DNA of 56,589 nucleotides from Lachnospiraceae bacterium (GTDB lineage Bacteria > Bacillota > Clostridia > Lachnospirales > Lachnospiraceae). This document shows positions 1-7,700 of this stretch, piece by piece (within the stretch, counting starts at the first letter, position 1; each line of letters begins with the position of its first letter). The notes below the pieces were generated by a model, which worked only from the letters and a program-made list of their open reading frames with translations, did not search any database and was not told where the DNA came from. The position numbers were made by a program, and so were the translations under genes. Location: NCBI GenBank assembly GCA_017436865.1, contig JAFSCH010000108.1, positions 1 through 56,589 of the forward strand, in the 5' to 3' direction.

Positions 1-16
1 ACAAGCTCAAACTTCT

Positions 17-151
17 TGCTATGTCCAGATTTTACTTGTTTTTGTGGACATAGCAGAACTACTTTTTTTGCATATGTCCAAACAAAGCTTTTTAACATTA
101 AAAAGAGCAGATTATTGGACATTTTATAATACTTTTCCTTGTATATGTCCA
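17..151. repeat. Cluster of TATGTCCA / TGGACATA repeats
   Basis: Five copies of ATGTCCA or its complement lie in 135 bases (21-27, 45-51, 74-80, 116-122, 145-151). The first two form a perfect 11-bp inverted repeat, TGCTATGTCCA at 17-27 and TGGACATAGCA at 45-55, with a T-rich loop. The third and fourth form a wider inverted repeat. No gene is seen here. The cluster could be a protein-binding array, transposon-end debris or a hairpin terminator for a gene left of the window; the sequence does not decide. Confidence 0.55.
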
Positions 152-185
152 AAACAAAATATAACTTCATTTAACACACACTACG

Positions 186-320
186 TCTAAGCCATGCCGC
201 CACTCGCAACTTGTGTTGCTCGTTGGCACGGCGTTCGCCGTATACATCTTCGCTCGAATATGTCTGCCTGTGAGCAAGCTCCCGCAGCCAATTCGGCTCA
301 TCTGTGCATGGTTCACTAAC
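186..320. repeat. Structured intergenic repeat, family R2, copy 1
   Basis: A 41-base block at 202-242 is identical but for one base to 53200-53240. A second block, TGTGAGCAAGCTCCC at 269-283, matches 53267-53281 with one change. The ends (GCCATGC at 191, GCATGGTTCACTA at 306) are the decayed form of the perfect 15-bp inverted repeat that closes copy 2. Internal hairpins GCAAC..GTTGC and CGGCG-TT-CGCCG are kept. It is clearly more GC-rich than its surroundings. A non-autonomous mobile repeat or a structured RNA element is likely; its function is unknown. Confidence 0.75.
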
Positions 321-487
321 CCCAAATTTAGTTTATATTAGAATGAGTCAAAATAGAGTTATTCATACTATTATAAGTTTAAAAAGGGAAAAAGTCAAAA
401 CACTACTAAAAGACACACAAGAAAACTAACAGTCTTTATATTGGTGTTTTAATAATCGGACTATTTTAAAAATATTCAGAAAAAGTA

Positions 488-516
488 TTGCCAAAATGAT
501 ATAAAAGTGTTATGAT
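488..516 (+). promoter_or_regulatory. Sigma-A type promoter upstream of decayed or non-coding unit
   Basis: TTGCCA at 488-493 and TATGAT at 511-516 are separated by exactly 17 bases. A strong Shine-Dalgarno, AAAAGGAGG, follows at 594-602 and a strong terminator at 943-990. The predicted transcript of about 460 nt contains no long reading frame. Confidence 0.6.
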
Positions 517-594
517 ACAGTTACAGAAACAAAAGAGAAAAAACAAAGATACAAAAGATAAAATCTTTGGAAAAACAGGAAAGAAAACCTGAGA

Positions 595-931
595 AAAGGA
601 GGTACAGTCCATTGGGATCTTAGAAAATTATTTTCAATATGAAAGTGGTAATACCTAGTAACTCCACGAAGAAAGACCTTAAAGATATGGAAAAGAAAAT
701 ATTTGATGAAGAAAAGCAGAGTAGGATATGAAAATAGAATACAAAGCAAAATAAATTCAGATAAGAGTTAAGGTAATCGGGCAGGTAAATCATATTGAAG
801 TATACCACATAAAAAGAGTTATTATATAAAAAAATTGAATATGGTGCGCAAAACAAAAACAAATATCGATGAAAGAAGAATAGGAATATAGAAAAGTATC
901 ATCGAGGAAAGAGAAGAAAAAATTGAATAAC
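595..931 (+). pseudogene. Possible decayed coding unit or small-peptide/ncRNA transcript
   Basis: Between a good promoter and a strong terminator there is an AAAAGGAGG ribosome site at 594-602. Behind it the in-frame codons (from an ATT at 611) read IGILENYFQYESGNT and stop at 656-658. The adjoining frame continues as SNSTKKDLKDMEKKIFDEEK up to a stop at 728-730, as if one lysine/glutamate-rich protein had suffered a frameshift. Further right are only short pieces such as SIIEEREEKIE (896-931). No family is recognised. It may be a dead gene, a transcript with very short peptides, or a regulatory RNA. The rest of 320-1290 shows nothing else beyond AT-rich sequence and an inverted repeat at 1190-1207. 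Confidence 0.35.
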
Positions 932-942
932 GAATTTCATTA

Positions 943-990
943 GAGCGACCGTTATATCACAAAGAAGGATATAGCGGTCGCTCATTTTAT
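943..990 (+). terminator. Intrinsic terminator
   Basis: GAGCGACCGTTATATC (943-958) pairs with GATATAGCGGTCGCTC (968-983), 16 bp with one G-U pair, followed by ATTTTAT. It closes the unit that starts at the 488 promoter. Confidence 0.75.
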
Positions 991-1189
991 CGCTTTATAT
1001 AAAATGACATAAAATGTTAACGTGCAAAATTTTGGTTAATGATTTAAGATGTTATTTTATGTTCTATTCTTAGGATAATCATTTACTTAGCAAATAAGAG
1101 ATGCATGATAATGCAAAAAAATAGAGCGAAAGTGTTCTTATAGAAATATTCCATATGAAATACAATAACGAATAGAAAATTGAATATAC

Positions 1190-1207
1190 TACAAGAAAAT
1201 TCTTGTA
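1190..1207. promoter_or_regulatory. Inverted repeat, candidate operator of the GH42 gene
   Basis: TACAAGAA-AA-TTCTTGTA is a perfect 8-bp dyad 90 bases before the beta-galactosidase start. It lies just downstream of a TTGAAT hexamer (1180-1185). A repressor or activator site is the simple reading. The cognate regulator is not identified. Confidence 0.35.
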
Positions 1208-1296
1208 TTAAAATAGAGCAAAATAATGTAACGATTAGGACAGAACAAAGAAGCTGTTACTGAGACTAAAAGTATATAAAACAATGGGGGGATACG

Positions 1297-3288
1297 ATGG
1301 GAATACATTTTGGGGTTGATTATTATCCAGAGCATTGGCCAAGAGAGCGTTGGGAGACGGATGCAAAGCTAATGCAAGAAATGGGTGTGCAGGTAGTAAG
1401 AATGGCAGAATTTTCATGGTTTAAGATGGAGCCGAAAAAGGGAGAATTTCATTTTGAGTGGTTAGAGGAAGCGATTGCATTACTAGCAGAGCATGGTATA
1501 CAGACTGTTCTTGGAACACCGACAGCAGCACCACCAGCATGGATTATTGAGGAAAATCCAGAGATTCAGCCGATAGATACACAGGGAAGAGTAAGACGTT
1601 TTGGTGGTAGACACCATGATTGTCAGTCCAATCCGGCATATCGTGAGCATATAAGAAGATTCGTGACAGCCATGACAAAGCGTTTTGCAGATCATCCAGC
1701 AGTTATTGGATGGCAAATTGACAATGAGCTTGGTAATTCACATGGTGATTTATGTATGTGTGATTCCTGTAAGTCAAGATATCAGCAGTGGTTGGAGAAG
1801 AAATATGGAACCATTGAAGAACTAAATGAAGCGTGGGGAACTGCGTTTTGGAGTCAGGGTTATAACAGCTTTTCGCAGATTGGAACACCACTTATTACTG
1901 CGGTTGGCGAGAACCCATCAGCTATGCTTGACTGGAAGTGTTTTTGTTCGGATTTAATTGTTGATTTTGCGAAATGGCAGGCAGACATCATCAGAGAGAA
2001 TTGTCCGAATCATTTTATTACTCATAATTATATGTGCTTTGATGACAAGGTAAATTATTATGATTTAGGAGAACTGTTGGACTTTGTATCAAATGACATT
2101 TATCCGGCCGGAAACTGGCAGAAGCAGCCACATCAGCCGGATGCAGAAATGGCAGCTTCTCACGATGTAATTCGAAGTTATAAAAAACAGCCATTTTGGA
2201 TGATGGAGCAGCAGTCAAACATTGCAGGATGGGGCACGATGGGTAGAGCTGTTAATCCGGGACAGATGTCAGCATGGGCAATGCAGTCGGTAGCACATGG
2301 GGCGGATGCAGTTGTCTTTTTCCGCTGGAGGACCTGTGCAGTAGGTACAGAGCAGTTCTGGCATGGAATTTTGGGACACAGTGGAAAGCCGGGAAGAGTT
2401 TTTGAAGAAGCAAAGGCATTAACACATCGTTTTGCTCCACATATGGATGCGTTTGAGGGAACCATGCCTCGTCCTGAGGTTGCCATTGTGCATTCCTTTA
2501 GACAGAATTATGCTTTTCAAGTTCAGCCAAATCATCCAGATTTGTGGTATGTAGGACACATTCATAAGTACTATAAAGCATTTTTTGATAAGAAGATTCC
2601 GGTTGACTTTGTACAGGATACGGATGACTTATCAAAATACAAGCTTGTTGTGGCGCCATTACAGTATCTGATGACACCAGAGCTTGAGCAGCATTATATT
2701 GATTATGTGGCTAATGGTGGTCATTTGATTCTGACGATGCGTACTGGTGTGAAAGATGCAAATAACATTTGTATGACAGATAGAGAACTTCCAGGCAAAT
2801 TGGGTGATATTTGTGGTATTAAAATTCCAGAATATGATTGTCTGTTCCACAAAGAGTGTGCGGTTCTCTTTGGAAAGAAAGAATATAAGACAGAAAAATG
2901 GGCAGATATTATCACTCTTACCGGTGCAAAGACACTTGCTGAATATACAACGAGTTTCTATAAGGAGACACCTGCAATTGCGGAAAATAAGTACGAGCAA
3001 GGTAAGGTGTGGTATGTAGGTACTGAGCCTTCGGATGAGCTTATGGCAGACTTTGTGGAGTATGTTGTAGATAGCTGTGACATCAAACGACTTGGGACAG
3101 CCCCAGAGGGTGTAGAGTTAATGACAAGGGAAAATGATGGTCAGACATGGCTCTTTGTTATTAACCATACCAATGAAGAAAAGGTATATAAGCTGAATGA
3201 TACTTATAAGCTTCTTGAGGGTGAGCGAGAAGAATATCTCAAGCCTTATGAGGTACAGCTCTTTGTGAAAAATAAATATGGTCGATAA
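1297..3288 (+). CDS. Beta-galactosidase, glycoside hydrolase family 42
   Basis: Hydrolyses terminal beta-galactosides (galacto-oligosaccharides, lactose-type linkages). It is cytosolic, since there is no signal peptide, so the substrate must be imported. The 663 residues match full-length GH42. The TIM barrel begins at FGVDYYPEHWP. The acid/base is E144 in QIDNELGN and the nucleophile is E304 in WMMEQQ. C109 with C153, C155 and C158 forms the structural zinc site known in this family. The trimerisation domain (about 390-600) and a small C-terminal beta domain follow. The GGGGGG Shine-Dalgarno at about 1285 supports this ATG. It is monocistronic, closed by a terminator at 3320. No galactoside transporter adjoins it; the maltodextrin-type and Ugp-type importers further right might serve it, but that is a guess. 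Confidence 0.95.
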   Translation: MGIHFGVDYYPEHWPRERWETDAKLMQEMGVQVVRMAEFSWFKMEPKKGEFHFEWLEEAIALLAEHGIQTVLGTPTAAPPAWIIEENPEIQPIDTQGRVRRFGGRHHDCQSNPAYREHIRRFVTAMTKRFADHPAVIGWQIDNELGNSHGDLCMCDSCKSRYQQWLEKKYGTIEELNEAWGTAFWSQGYNSFSQIGTPLITAVGENPSAMLDWKCFCSDLIVDFAKWQADIIRENCPNHFITHNYMCFDDKVNYYDLGELLDFVSNDIYPAGNWQKQPHQPDAEMAASHDVIRSYKKQPFWMMEQQSNIAGWGTMGRAVNPGQMSAWAMQSVAHGADAVVFFRWRTCAVGTEQFWHGILGHSGKPGRVFEEAKALTHRFAPHMDAFEGTMPRPEVAIVHSFRQNYAFQVQPNHPDLWYVGHIHKYYKAFFDKKIPVDFVQDTDDLSKYKLVVAPLQYLMTPELEQHYIDYVANGGHLILTMRTGVKDANNICMTDRELPGKLGDICGIKIPEYDCLFHKECAVLFGKKEYKTEKWADIITLTGAKTLAEYTTSFYKETPAIAENKYEQGKVWYVGTEPSDELMADFVEYVVDSCDIKRLGTAPEGVELMTRENDGQTWLFVINHTNEEKVYKLNDTYKLLEGEREEYLKPYEVQLFVKNKYGR

Positions 3289-3319
3289 TAAGTTGTGGTG
3301 ACATACCATATAAAAATAA

Positions 3320-3370
3320 AACAGCAGTCAGAATCCAAAAAGCGACATGGATTTTGACTGCTGTTTTTAC
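3320..3370 (+). terminator. Intrinsic terminator of the GH42 gene
   Basis: An 18-bp stem (3320-3337 with 3348-3365, one G-U pair) is followed by TTTTT. It stands directly before repeat R1 copy A. Confidence 0.8.
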
Positions 3371-3464
3371 TTTATAGGAAAGTGCTGTAGCGTAGTGGCA
3401 GTTAGACAAGAATTTCGTAAGAAATTCTTGCCAAAGTGCGTGCGCTGGCACGCACTATTTTTAG
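3371..3464 (+). repeat. Dispersed two-hairpin repeat, family R1, copy A
   Basis: Shares the conserved lead (ATAGGAAA.TGCTGT..CGTAGTGG.AGTTA) with copies at 26008, 47831 and 56352. Hairpin 1 is CAAGAATTT (3407-3415) with AAATTCTTG (3422-3430). Hairpin 2 is AGTGCGTGC (3435-3443), loop GCTG, GCACGCACT (3448-3456), then ATTTTT. The stem of hairpin 2 differs from the other copies but remains perfectly paired. It lies between a gene's terminator and a convergent gene. Confidence 0.8.
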
Positions 3465-3475
3465 TAAATAATAAT

Positions 3476-4288
3476 TTAATCTCTACCGTCTTCGGGGTAA
3501 TCTTGTATCAGTTCATTAATGGCATCAAGATCTATTTCCAGCTCTCCGTTAAAAATATTGACAGGTGCTTTTCCGCGTAAATCATAGACAACTGGTATTT
3601 CTTCATGTTCCAAGTCATAGACAACCAGTTTTCTCTTATCAGGGTCAAGAATCCAGTATTCACGAACATCGGATTCGGAATATTTCCCAAGCTTGATAGT
3701 CATATCTTTTTTTCGTGTAGAAGGGGAAAGAACTTCTAAAACAAAATCAGGTGCTCCCATAATACCCCATCGACGAATTTTGTCTTTATTCTTTTCGCAG
3801 ATAATCATAATATCTGGTTGAACCATTGTTCGGTCTGTGCAGTCTACACGCACATCAAGAGCGGACATGAGTGGTTTGCAGTTTCCCTTTTTTGAAGTGA
3901 TAAATAAGATAAGTTGTTTAAAAATTTCAGAAAGAATATCCTGATGAACAAAGGTTGGGGAACTCATATCATAGATAACGCCATCGATTAGTTCTACACG
4001 TTGATCATCCGGAAGGGCATAATAGTCTTCTATCGTATATTCTCCCTGCTTTTTCTCGGAAAAAGCCTGATAAGGAAGGCCTTCACATACGAGGTTTTGG
4101 ATTATTTCTGCTTCGCTTTCGGAAAGGAAGAATTTTTCCAAAGCCTGCAGAGTAGTGTAGCGTGGGGATTCTGTACTTCCGCCAAATATTTTCTGAACAG
4201 TTCCGAGTGGTACACCGGAGCGCTCAGCGATTTGGGCATAAGAAAAGCCTTTTTCTTTTTTAATCTGTTTCATTTCATCAATAGTCAT
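3476..4288 (-). CDS. HTH-Uma2 family protein (predicted PD-(D/E)XK nuclease fold)
   Basis: Two domains are visible. Residues 1-60 form a Cro/CI-type helix-turn-helix (SYAQIAERSGVPLGTVQKIF). Residues 85-265 form an Uma2/DUF820 domain with its typical pieces: VELIDGVIYDMSSP, VQPDIMIIC, PDFVLEVLSPSTRKKDM and REYWILDP. Uma2 proteins have a restriction-endonuclease-like fold, but cellular function is unproven for nearly all of them. The N-terminal HTH fusion suggests DNA targeting or self-regulation. A Shine-Dalgarno (GGGAGGC on the minus strand, about 4297-4303) supports the start. The gene stands alone, convergent with the GH42 gene. Confidence 0.85.
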   Translation of the reverse strand: MTIDEMKQIKKEKGFSYAQIAERSGVPLGTVQKIFGGSTESPRYTTLQALEKFFLSESEAEIIQNLVCEGLPYQAFSEKKQGEYTIEDYYALPDDQRVELIDGVIYDMSSPTFVHQDILSEIFKQLILFITSKKGNCKPLMSALDVRVDCTDRTMVQPDIMIICEKNKDKIRRWGIMGAPDFVLEVLSPSTRKKDMTIKLGKYSESDVREYWILDPDKRKLVVYDLEHEEIPVVYDLRGKAPVNIFNGELEIDLDAINELIQDYPEDGRD

Positions 4289-4312
4289 GTAAATGCCTCC
4301 CTTTGGTATAGA

Positions 4313-4660
4313 TGTATTCTCGGAAGCTTTTTACTATATATCTTTGAAATTCAAATATAAAAGATTCTGAGAGTACATATAGATAAAATTGGATAAAAGG
4401 TTCGTACGGTTATCAATAAATGGTATTTGAAATAGAGTTTGTCGTATAAGTAATTGTTATCATAAGTGTAATATAAAAATAGTAATAATACAACCGTAAA
4501 ATAGTAAAATATCCATATTATATCCAAATAATATGCGATGAATTTTATAAAAATATTACAATGGGGAATTGTGCTCTTTATAGGACAAGAGTATAATTTT
4601 AAAAATTGAGTTAGGAACTGGTTTATTCTGCTATAATAACTATACATAAGAAACTATTCC
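4313..4660. other. Intergenic region with extended -10 promoter for bioY
   Basis: AT-rich spacer between two genes on opposite strands. A long imperfect inverted repeat (GTATTCTC near 4312 with GAGAGTAC near 4371) is present. The bioY promoter is best placed at TGCTATAAT (extended -10, 4629-4637) with TTGAGT at 4606-4611 as a poorly spaced (20 bp) -35. No clear BirA operator or riboswitch was seen. Nothing else in this stretch is supported. Confidence 0.4.
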
Positions 4661-4676
4661 AAATAGGAGAACAATC

Positions 4677-5249
4677 ATGAAAACAAGTAAGATAAAAATA
4701 ATGACAATGATGAGTCTGATGACTGCCATTCTTTGCATACTTGGACCAATAACAATGCCAATTCCTATAAGTCCGGTGCCGATTTCGTTAGTTACATTGA
4801 TAATCTATTTATCTGTTTACATATTAGGAATGAAGCGGGGAACAATAAGTTGTCTGCTTTATTTGTTGATTGGATTTGTAGGTTTGCCGGTTTTTTCAGG
4901 TTTTACTGGTGGCGTAGGACGGCTTTTGGGGCCAACGGGTGGCTATATGATAGGCTATGTATTTATGGCAGTAATTAGTGGTTTTTTTATAGAGAGATGG
5001 ATAACGAAACGTGTTTTACATATGGTAGGTATGGTATTAGGAACTATAATTTGTTATTTGTTTGGCACAATATGGCTTAGTATGCAGGCAGGAATGAGCT
5101 TTTCTGTGGCACTAGGGGCAGGAGTAGTTCCCTTTCTGATAGGAGATAGTTTAAAAATAATAATGGCAGTCTCCATAGGTCCTCTTATTAGAAAACGGTT
5201 AAAAAGGGCAGGATTGTTACCAGATGGAAGGAGACAGCATGGGAATTAA
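4677..5249 (+). CDS. bioY: Biotin transporter BioY (ECF S component)
   Basis: Substrate-binding membrane subunit of the energy-coupling-factor biotin importer. It would work with a shared EcfAA'T module, which is not encoded here. The 190 residues and roughly six membrane segments are normal for BioY. Typical features are the proline-rich first part (LGPITMPIPISPVPISLVTL), the G-rich loop FSGFTGGVGRLLGPTGGY and the following GYVFMAVISGF helix. The start follows TAGGAGAACAATC. Its end overlaps the response-regulator start by 11 bases, so the two are probably co-transcribed, an unusual pairing with no known functional reason. Confidence 0.92.
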   Translation: MKTSKIKIMTMMSLMTAILCILGPITMPIPISPVPISLVTLIIYLSVYILGMKRGTISCLLYLLIGFVGLPVFSGFTGGVGRLLGPTGGYMIGYVFMAVISGFFIERWITKRVLHMVGMVLGTIICYLFGTIWLSMQAGMSFSVALGAGVVPFLIGDSLKIIMAVSIGPLIRKRLKRAGLLPDGRRQHGN

Positions 5250-5937
5250 GACAACGAGATACAAGGTGTTAGTAGTAGATGATGATGCGACAATCAACGA
5301 AATGCTCAATACCTATTTGAATAGAAATGGATATGATGTCAGTTCAGCATATTCGGGAACAGAGGCAGTGTTGCTGATGAAAACACAAATCTTTGATTTG
5401 GTAATTTTGGATTTGATGCTTCCGGGACTGTCCGGTGAACAGGTATTGGAAAAAATGAAGGAAATCAGACAGATACCGGTAATCGGACTTTCGGCAAAGG
5501 ATGATGCAAAAAGTAAGATAGAGCTATTAAGAAACGGGGCAGATGATTATATGACCAAGCCGTTTGATTTGGAAGAGCTATTGGTAAGGATAGAAGTGGT
5601 ACTAAGAAGAGTATATGCTAACTCCTATTTTAATACATCCGTAATTCATTGTGGAGAGCTTTGTTTAGACACTGTCAAAATGTCGGTAACATTGAAAGAA
5701 CAGGAAATCCATCTGACTAAAAATGAATTTGCGATATTGCAAATGATGATGGAGCATCCACAACAGGTTTTCACGAAAGATATGATTTATGAAAAGCTAT
5801 GGAATGAAAGCCTTGAGGGAACTGAAAATGCAATCAATGTGCATATTAGTAATATAAGAAAGAAGCTGTCTGCAATTGATAACAGCAAACAATATATCAA
5901 GACGGTTTGGGGAATTGGATTTAAGCTGGAAATATAA
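5239..5937 (+). CDS. OmpR-family response regulator of ABC-transporter-linked two-component system 1
   Basis: The receiver domain (about 8-122) has the acidic pocket DDD14-16, phosphoacceptor D58 (VILDLMLPG) and the conserved MTKPF lysine. A winged-helix DNA-binding domain covers about 135-232 (NAINVHISNIRKKL, TVWGIGFKL). The ATG at 5239 is chosen because GGAAGGAG lies 7 bases before it; an upstream in-frame ATG at 5224 lacks a ribosome site. It is followed by an ABC exporter and its histidine kinase, the arrangement of bacitracin/lantibiotic-responsive systems. It probably binds the CTTAGA-type repeats at 5947-5992. Confidence 0.92.
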   Translation: MGIKTTRYKVLVVDDDATINEMLNTYLNRNGYDVSSAYSGTEAVLLMKTQIFDLVILDLMLPGLSGEQVLEKMKEIRQIPVIGLSAKDDAKSKIELLRNGADDYMTKPFDLEELLVRIEVVLRRVYANSYFNTSVIHCGELCLDTVKMSVTLKEQEIHLTKNEFAILQMMMEHPQQVFTKDMIYEKLWNESLEGTENAINVHISNIRKKLSAIDNSKQYIKTVWGIGFKLEI

Positions 5938-5946
5938 TCTTTATAC

Positions 5947-5992
5947 TTTCCTTAGATTTGATAACAGAGTTTTCTTAAACATTTTCCTTAGA
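5947..5992 (+). promoter_or_regulatory. CTTAGA direct repeats before the ABC exporter
   Basis: TTTCCTTAGA occurs at 5947-5956 and again at 5983-5992, with the related TTTTCTTAAA at 5970-5979 between them. They fill the 80-base gap between the regulator and the ATPase gene. Direct repeats of this sort are the usual binding sites of OmpR-type regulators; here that is inference. Confidence 0.4.
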
Positions 5993-6017
5993 ATCAAATC
6001 AAGAAGGAGGAAAAAGT

Positions 6018-6932
6018 ATGGATTATGTATTAAGGACAAAGGGATTGTCCAAAAAATATGCAGATTGTCAAGCAGTGGATAGAGTATCTGTTACGGTGAA
6101 TAAGGGAGATATCTATGGCTTAATAGGAGAGAATGGAGCCGGTAAGTCCACCCTGATGAAGATGATTGCCGGATTGGTAGAGCCTACAGAAGGAATTATT
6201 GAGCTATTCGGGACGACAAAGATACAGGAGGAGCGTTACCGAATTGGTTGTGTAATCGAGTCGCCAGCACTTTATGAGGAGCTTACGGCAGAGCAGAATA
6301 TGGAGGTATTTCGAAAAGCTTATGGTCTGACGAACCGGGAAAGTATACATCAGATTTTGGAGATGATGGGCTTAGGGAAAGCAGCTAAGAAACAGGTAAG
6401 AAAATTCTCATTAGGTATGAAGCAAAGACTGGCAATTGGAATCGCATTGCTGGGAAATCCTGATTTTCTGATTCTGGATGAACCGATTAATGGCTTGGAC
6501 CCTACTGGTATCCAGGAGATGAGAAATCTTATATTGACATTAAATAGGGAAAAACGGATTACGATTATGATTTCCAGCCATATATTAAGTGAGCTGTCCA
6601 AAATAGCTACCAAATATGGAATTATGAAAAACGGAAGGCTGATTGATGAGGTAACAGAGAAAGACATTGCTACAAAATGCCAGTGTTGTCTTAAGCTAAA
6701 AGTGTCAGATGCTGTGAAGGGAGCAATGCTGATAGAGAACAGGTTACATTCGACAAGCTATGAAGTCGCTGAGGACAATGTACTTCGCGTCTTTGAGTAT
6801 GTAGATAATCCGAATGTAATTAATTCCTTATTTGTACAAGAGGGAATACAGGTTTATGAATGTTCTGTTTCGCAGGAATCGTTAGAAGATTATTTTAATG
6901 AAAAGATTCAAGGAGGAAACAGAAATGATTAA
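6018..6932 (+). CDS. ABC transporter ATP-binding protein, antimicrobial-peptide/bacitracin type
   Basis: ATPase of an exporter that in related systems removes lantibiotics or bacitracin from the membrane. Walker A is GENGAGKST (about 39-47), the signature is FSLGMKQRLAIG, Walker B is FLILDEPINGLDP and the switch histidine is in MISSHILSEL. The C-terminal 75 residues are the variable extension of this subfamily. The 304-residue length is normal. AAGAAGGAGG precedes the start. Its end overlaps the permease gene by 8 bases, so translation is likely coupled. Confidence 0.92.
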   Translation: MDYVLRTKGLSKKYADCQAVDRVSVTVNKGDIYGLIGENGAGKSTLMKMIAGLVEPTEGIIELFGTTKIQEERYRIGCVIESPALYEELTAEQNMEVFRKAYGLTNRESIHQILEMMGLGKAAKKQVRKFSLGMKQRLAIGIALLGNPDFLILDEPINGLDPTGIQEMRNLILTLNREKRITIMISSHILSELSKIATKYGIMKNGRLIDEVTEKDIATKCQCCLKLKVSDAVKGAMLIENRLHSTSYEVAEDNVLRVFEYVDNPNVINSLFVQEGIQVYECSVSQESLEDYFNEKIQGGNRND

Positions 6933-7680
6933 TTTAATAAGAGCAGATTGGTATCGGGCAATACATGGTAAAGCATTTCGATTATGTATGCTATTGACGT
7001 TGGGATGGGTATTCTTATGCGCATATATGCAGCATGCAACGATAGCATTAAGAGAAAACTTATCGGGTGGAAAGATAACGATAGATTATATCAATTCCTT
7101 TTTTAACTATGATCCTATTACGTTGCCATTAATCGTATTTTGTAGTAGCTTCGTAGCAAATGATTTCAGACAGAAAACCGTTAAGCACTATATGGAAAAG
7201 GGAATCGACCGTTGGAAATATTTTGTGTCCAAAATGGTGATAGGCTGGTTGGCAGCAGTCATTTTTCTTGCCTGTGCATTTGCAATGGGATTTTTCTGCT
7301 ATAAAATGTATTTTGATACAGGTAGTACGGTGGAAATTAGTGTTCAAAATATCTTGTTTTTTGTGATATGCCAGATGCTGTGCCATATGTCAGTTGCTAC
7401 ATTTGCCGTTTTTATCGCGAGTATGATAAGAAATAGTTCAGCAAGTATGGCGGTCAACTTTATTTTTTTGTTCTTTGGATATCTGGGATTGAGCAGTTTA
7501 ATGAAAATCATTTCGTTTGATTTTGACATTTCGTTGCTATGGGCATATAGTAATGTGTGCATGACAGATATTGGAGTGGGAATGCCGTGGACAATATGGG
7601 TTATTCTGGTATTTTTGGGGTATTTTATAGTTTTTAATGGAATACTTATGCTTATTTATAAGAAAAAAGACATTGCATAG
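6925..7680 (+). CDS. ABC-2 type permease of exporter 1
   Basis: A 251-residue membrane protein with about six hydrophobic segments and the ABC-2 layout: an N-terminal helix after INLIRADWYRAIHGK, then the cytoplasmic coupling region FRQKTVKHYMEKGIDRWKYFVSK. It pairs with the ATPase at 6018. The start at 6925 is selected by AAGGAGG at 6910-6916; an in-frame upstream codon at 6898 would lie deep in the ATPase gene. Homologous permeases give self-protection or resistance to peptide antibiotics. The actual ligand is unknown. Confidence 0.87.
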   Translation: MINLIRADWYRAIHGKAFRLCMLLTLGWVFLCAYMQHATIALRENLSGGKITIDYINSFFNYDPITLPLIVFCSSFVANDFRQKTVKHYMEKGIDRWKYFVSKMVIGWLAAVIFLACAFAMGFFCYKMYFDTGSTVEISVQNILFFVICQMLCHMSVATFAVFIASMIRNSSASMAVNFIFLFFGYLGLSSLMKIISFDFDISLLWAYSNVCMTDIGVGMPWTIWVILVFLGYFIVFNGILMLIYKKKDIA

Positions 7681-7700
7681 AAGCAAGGAGGGATATGGTT

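Noticed and set aside
1010-1035. Possible CcpA (cre) site near TGTTAACGTGCA before the GH42 gene
   Set aside because: It departs from the consensus at two or more core positions; not enough to claim.
3320-3464. CRISPR-like repeat reading of tandem palindromes
   Set aside because: The hairpins are different elements (terminator plus R1), not equal direct repeats with spacers. No cas genes were seen anywhere in the window.
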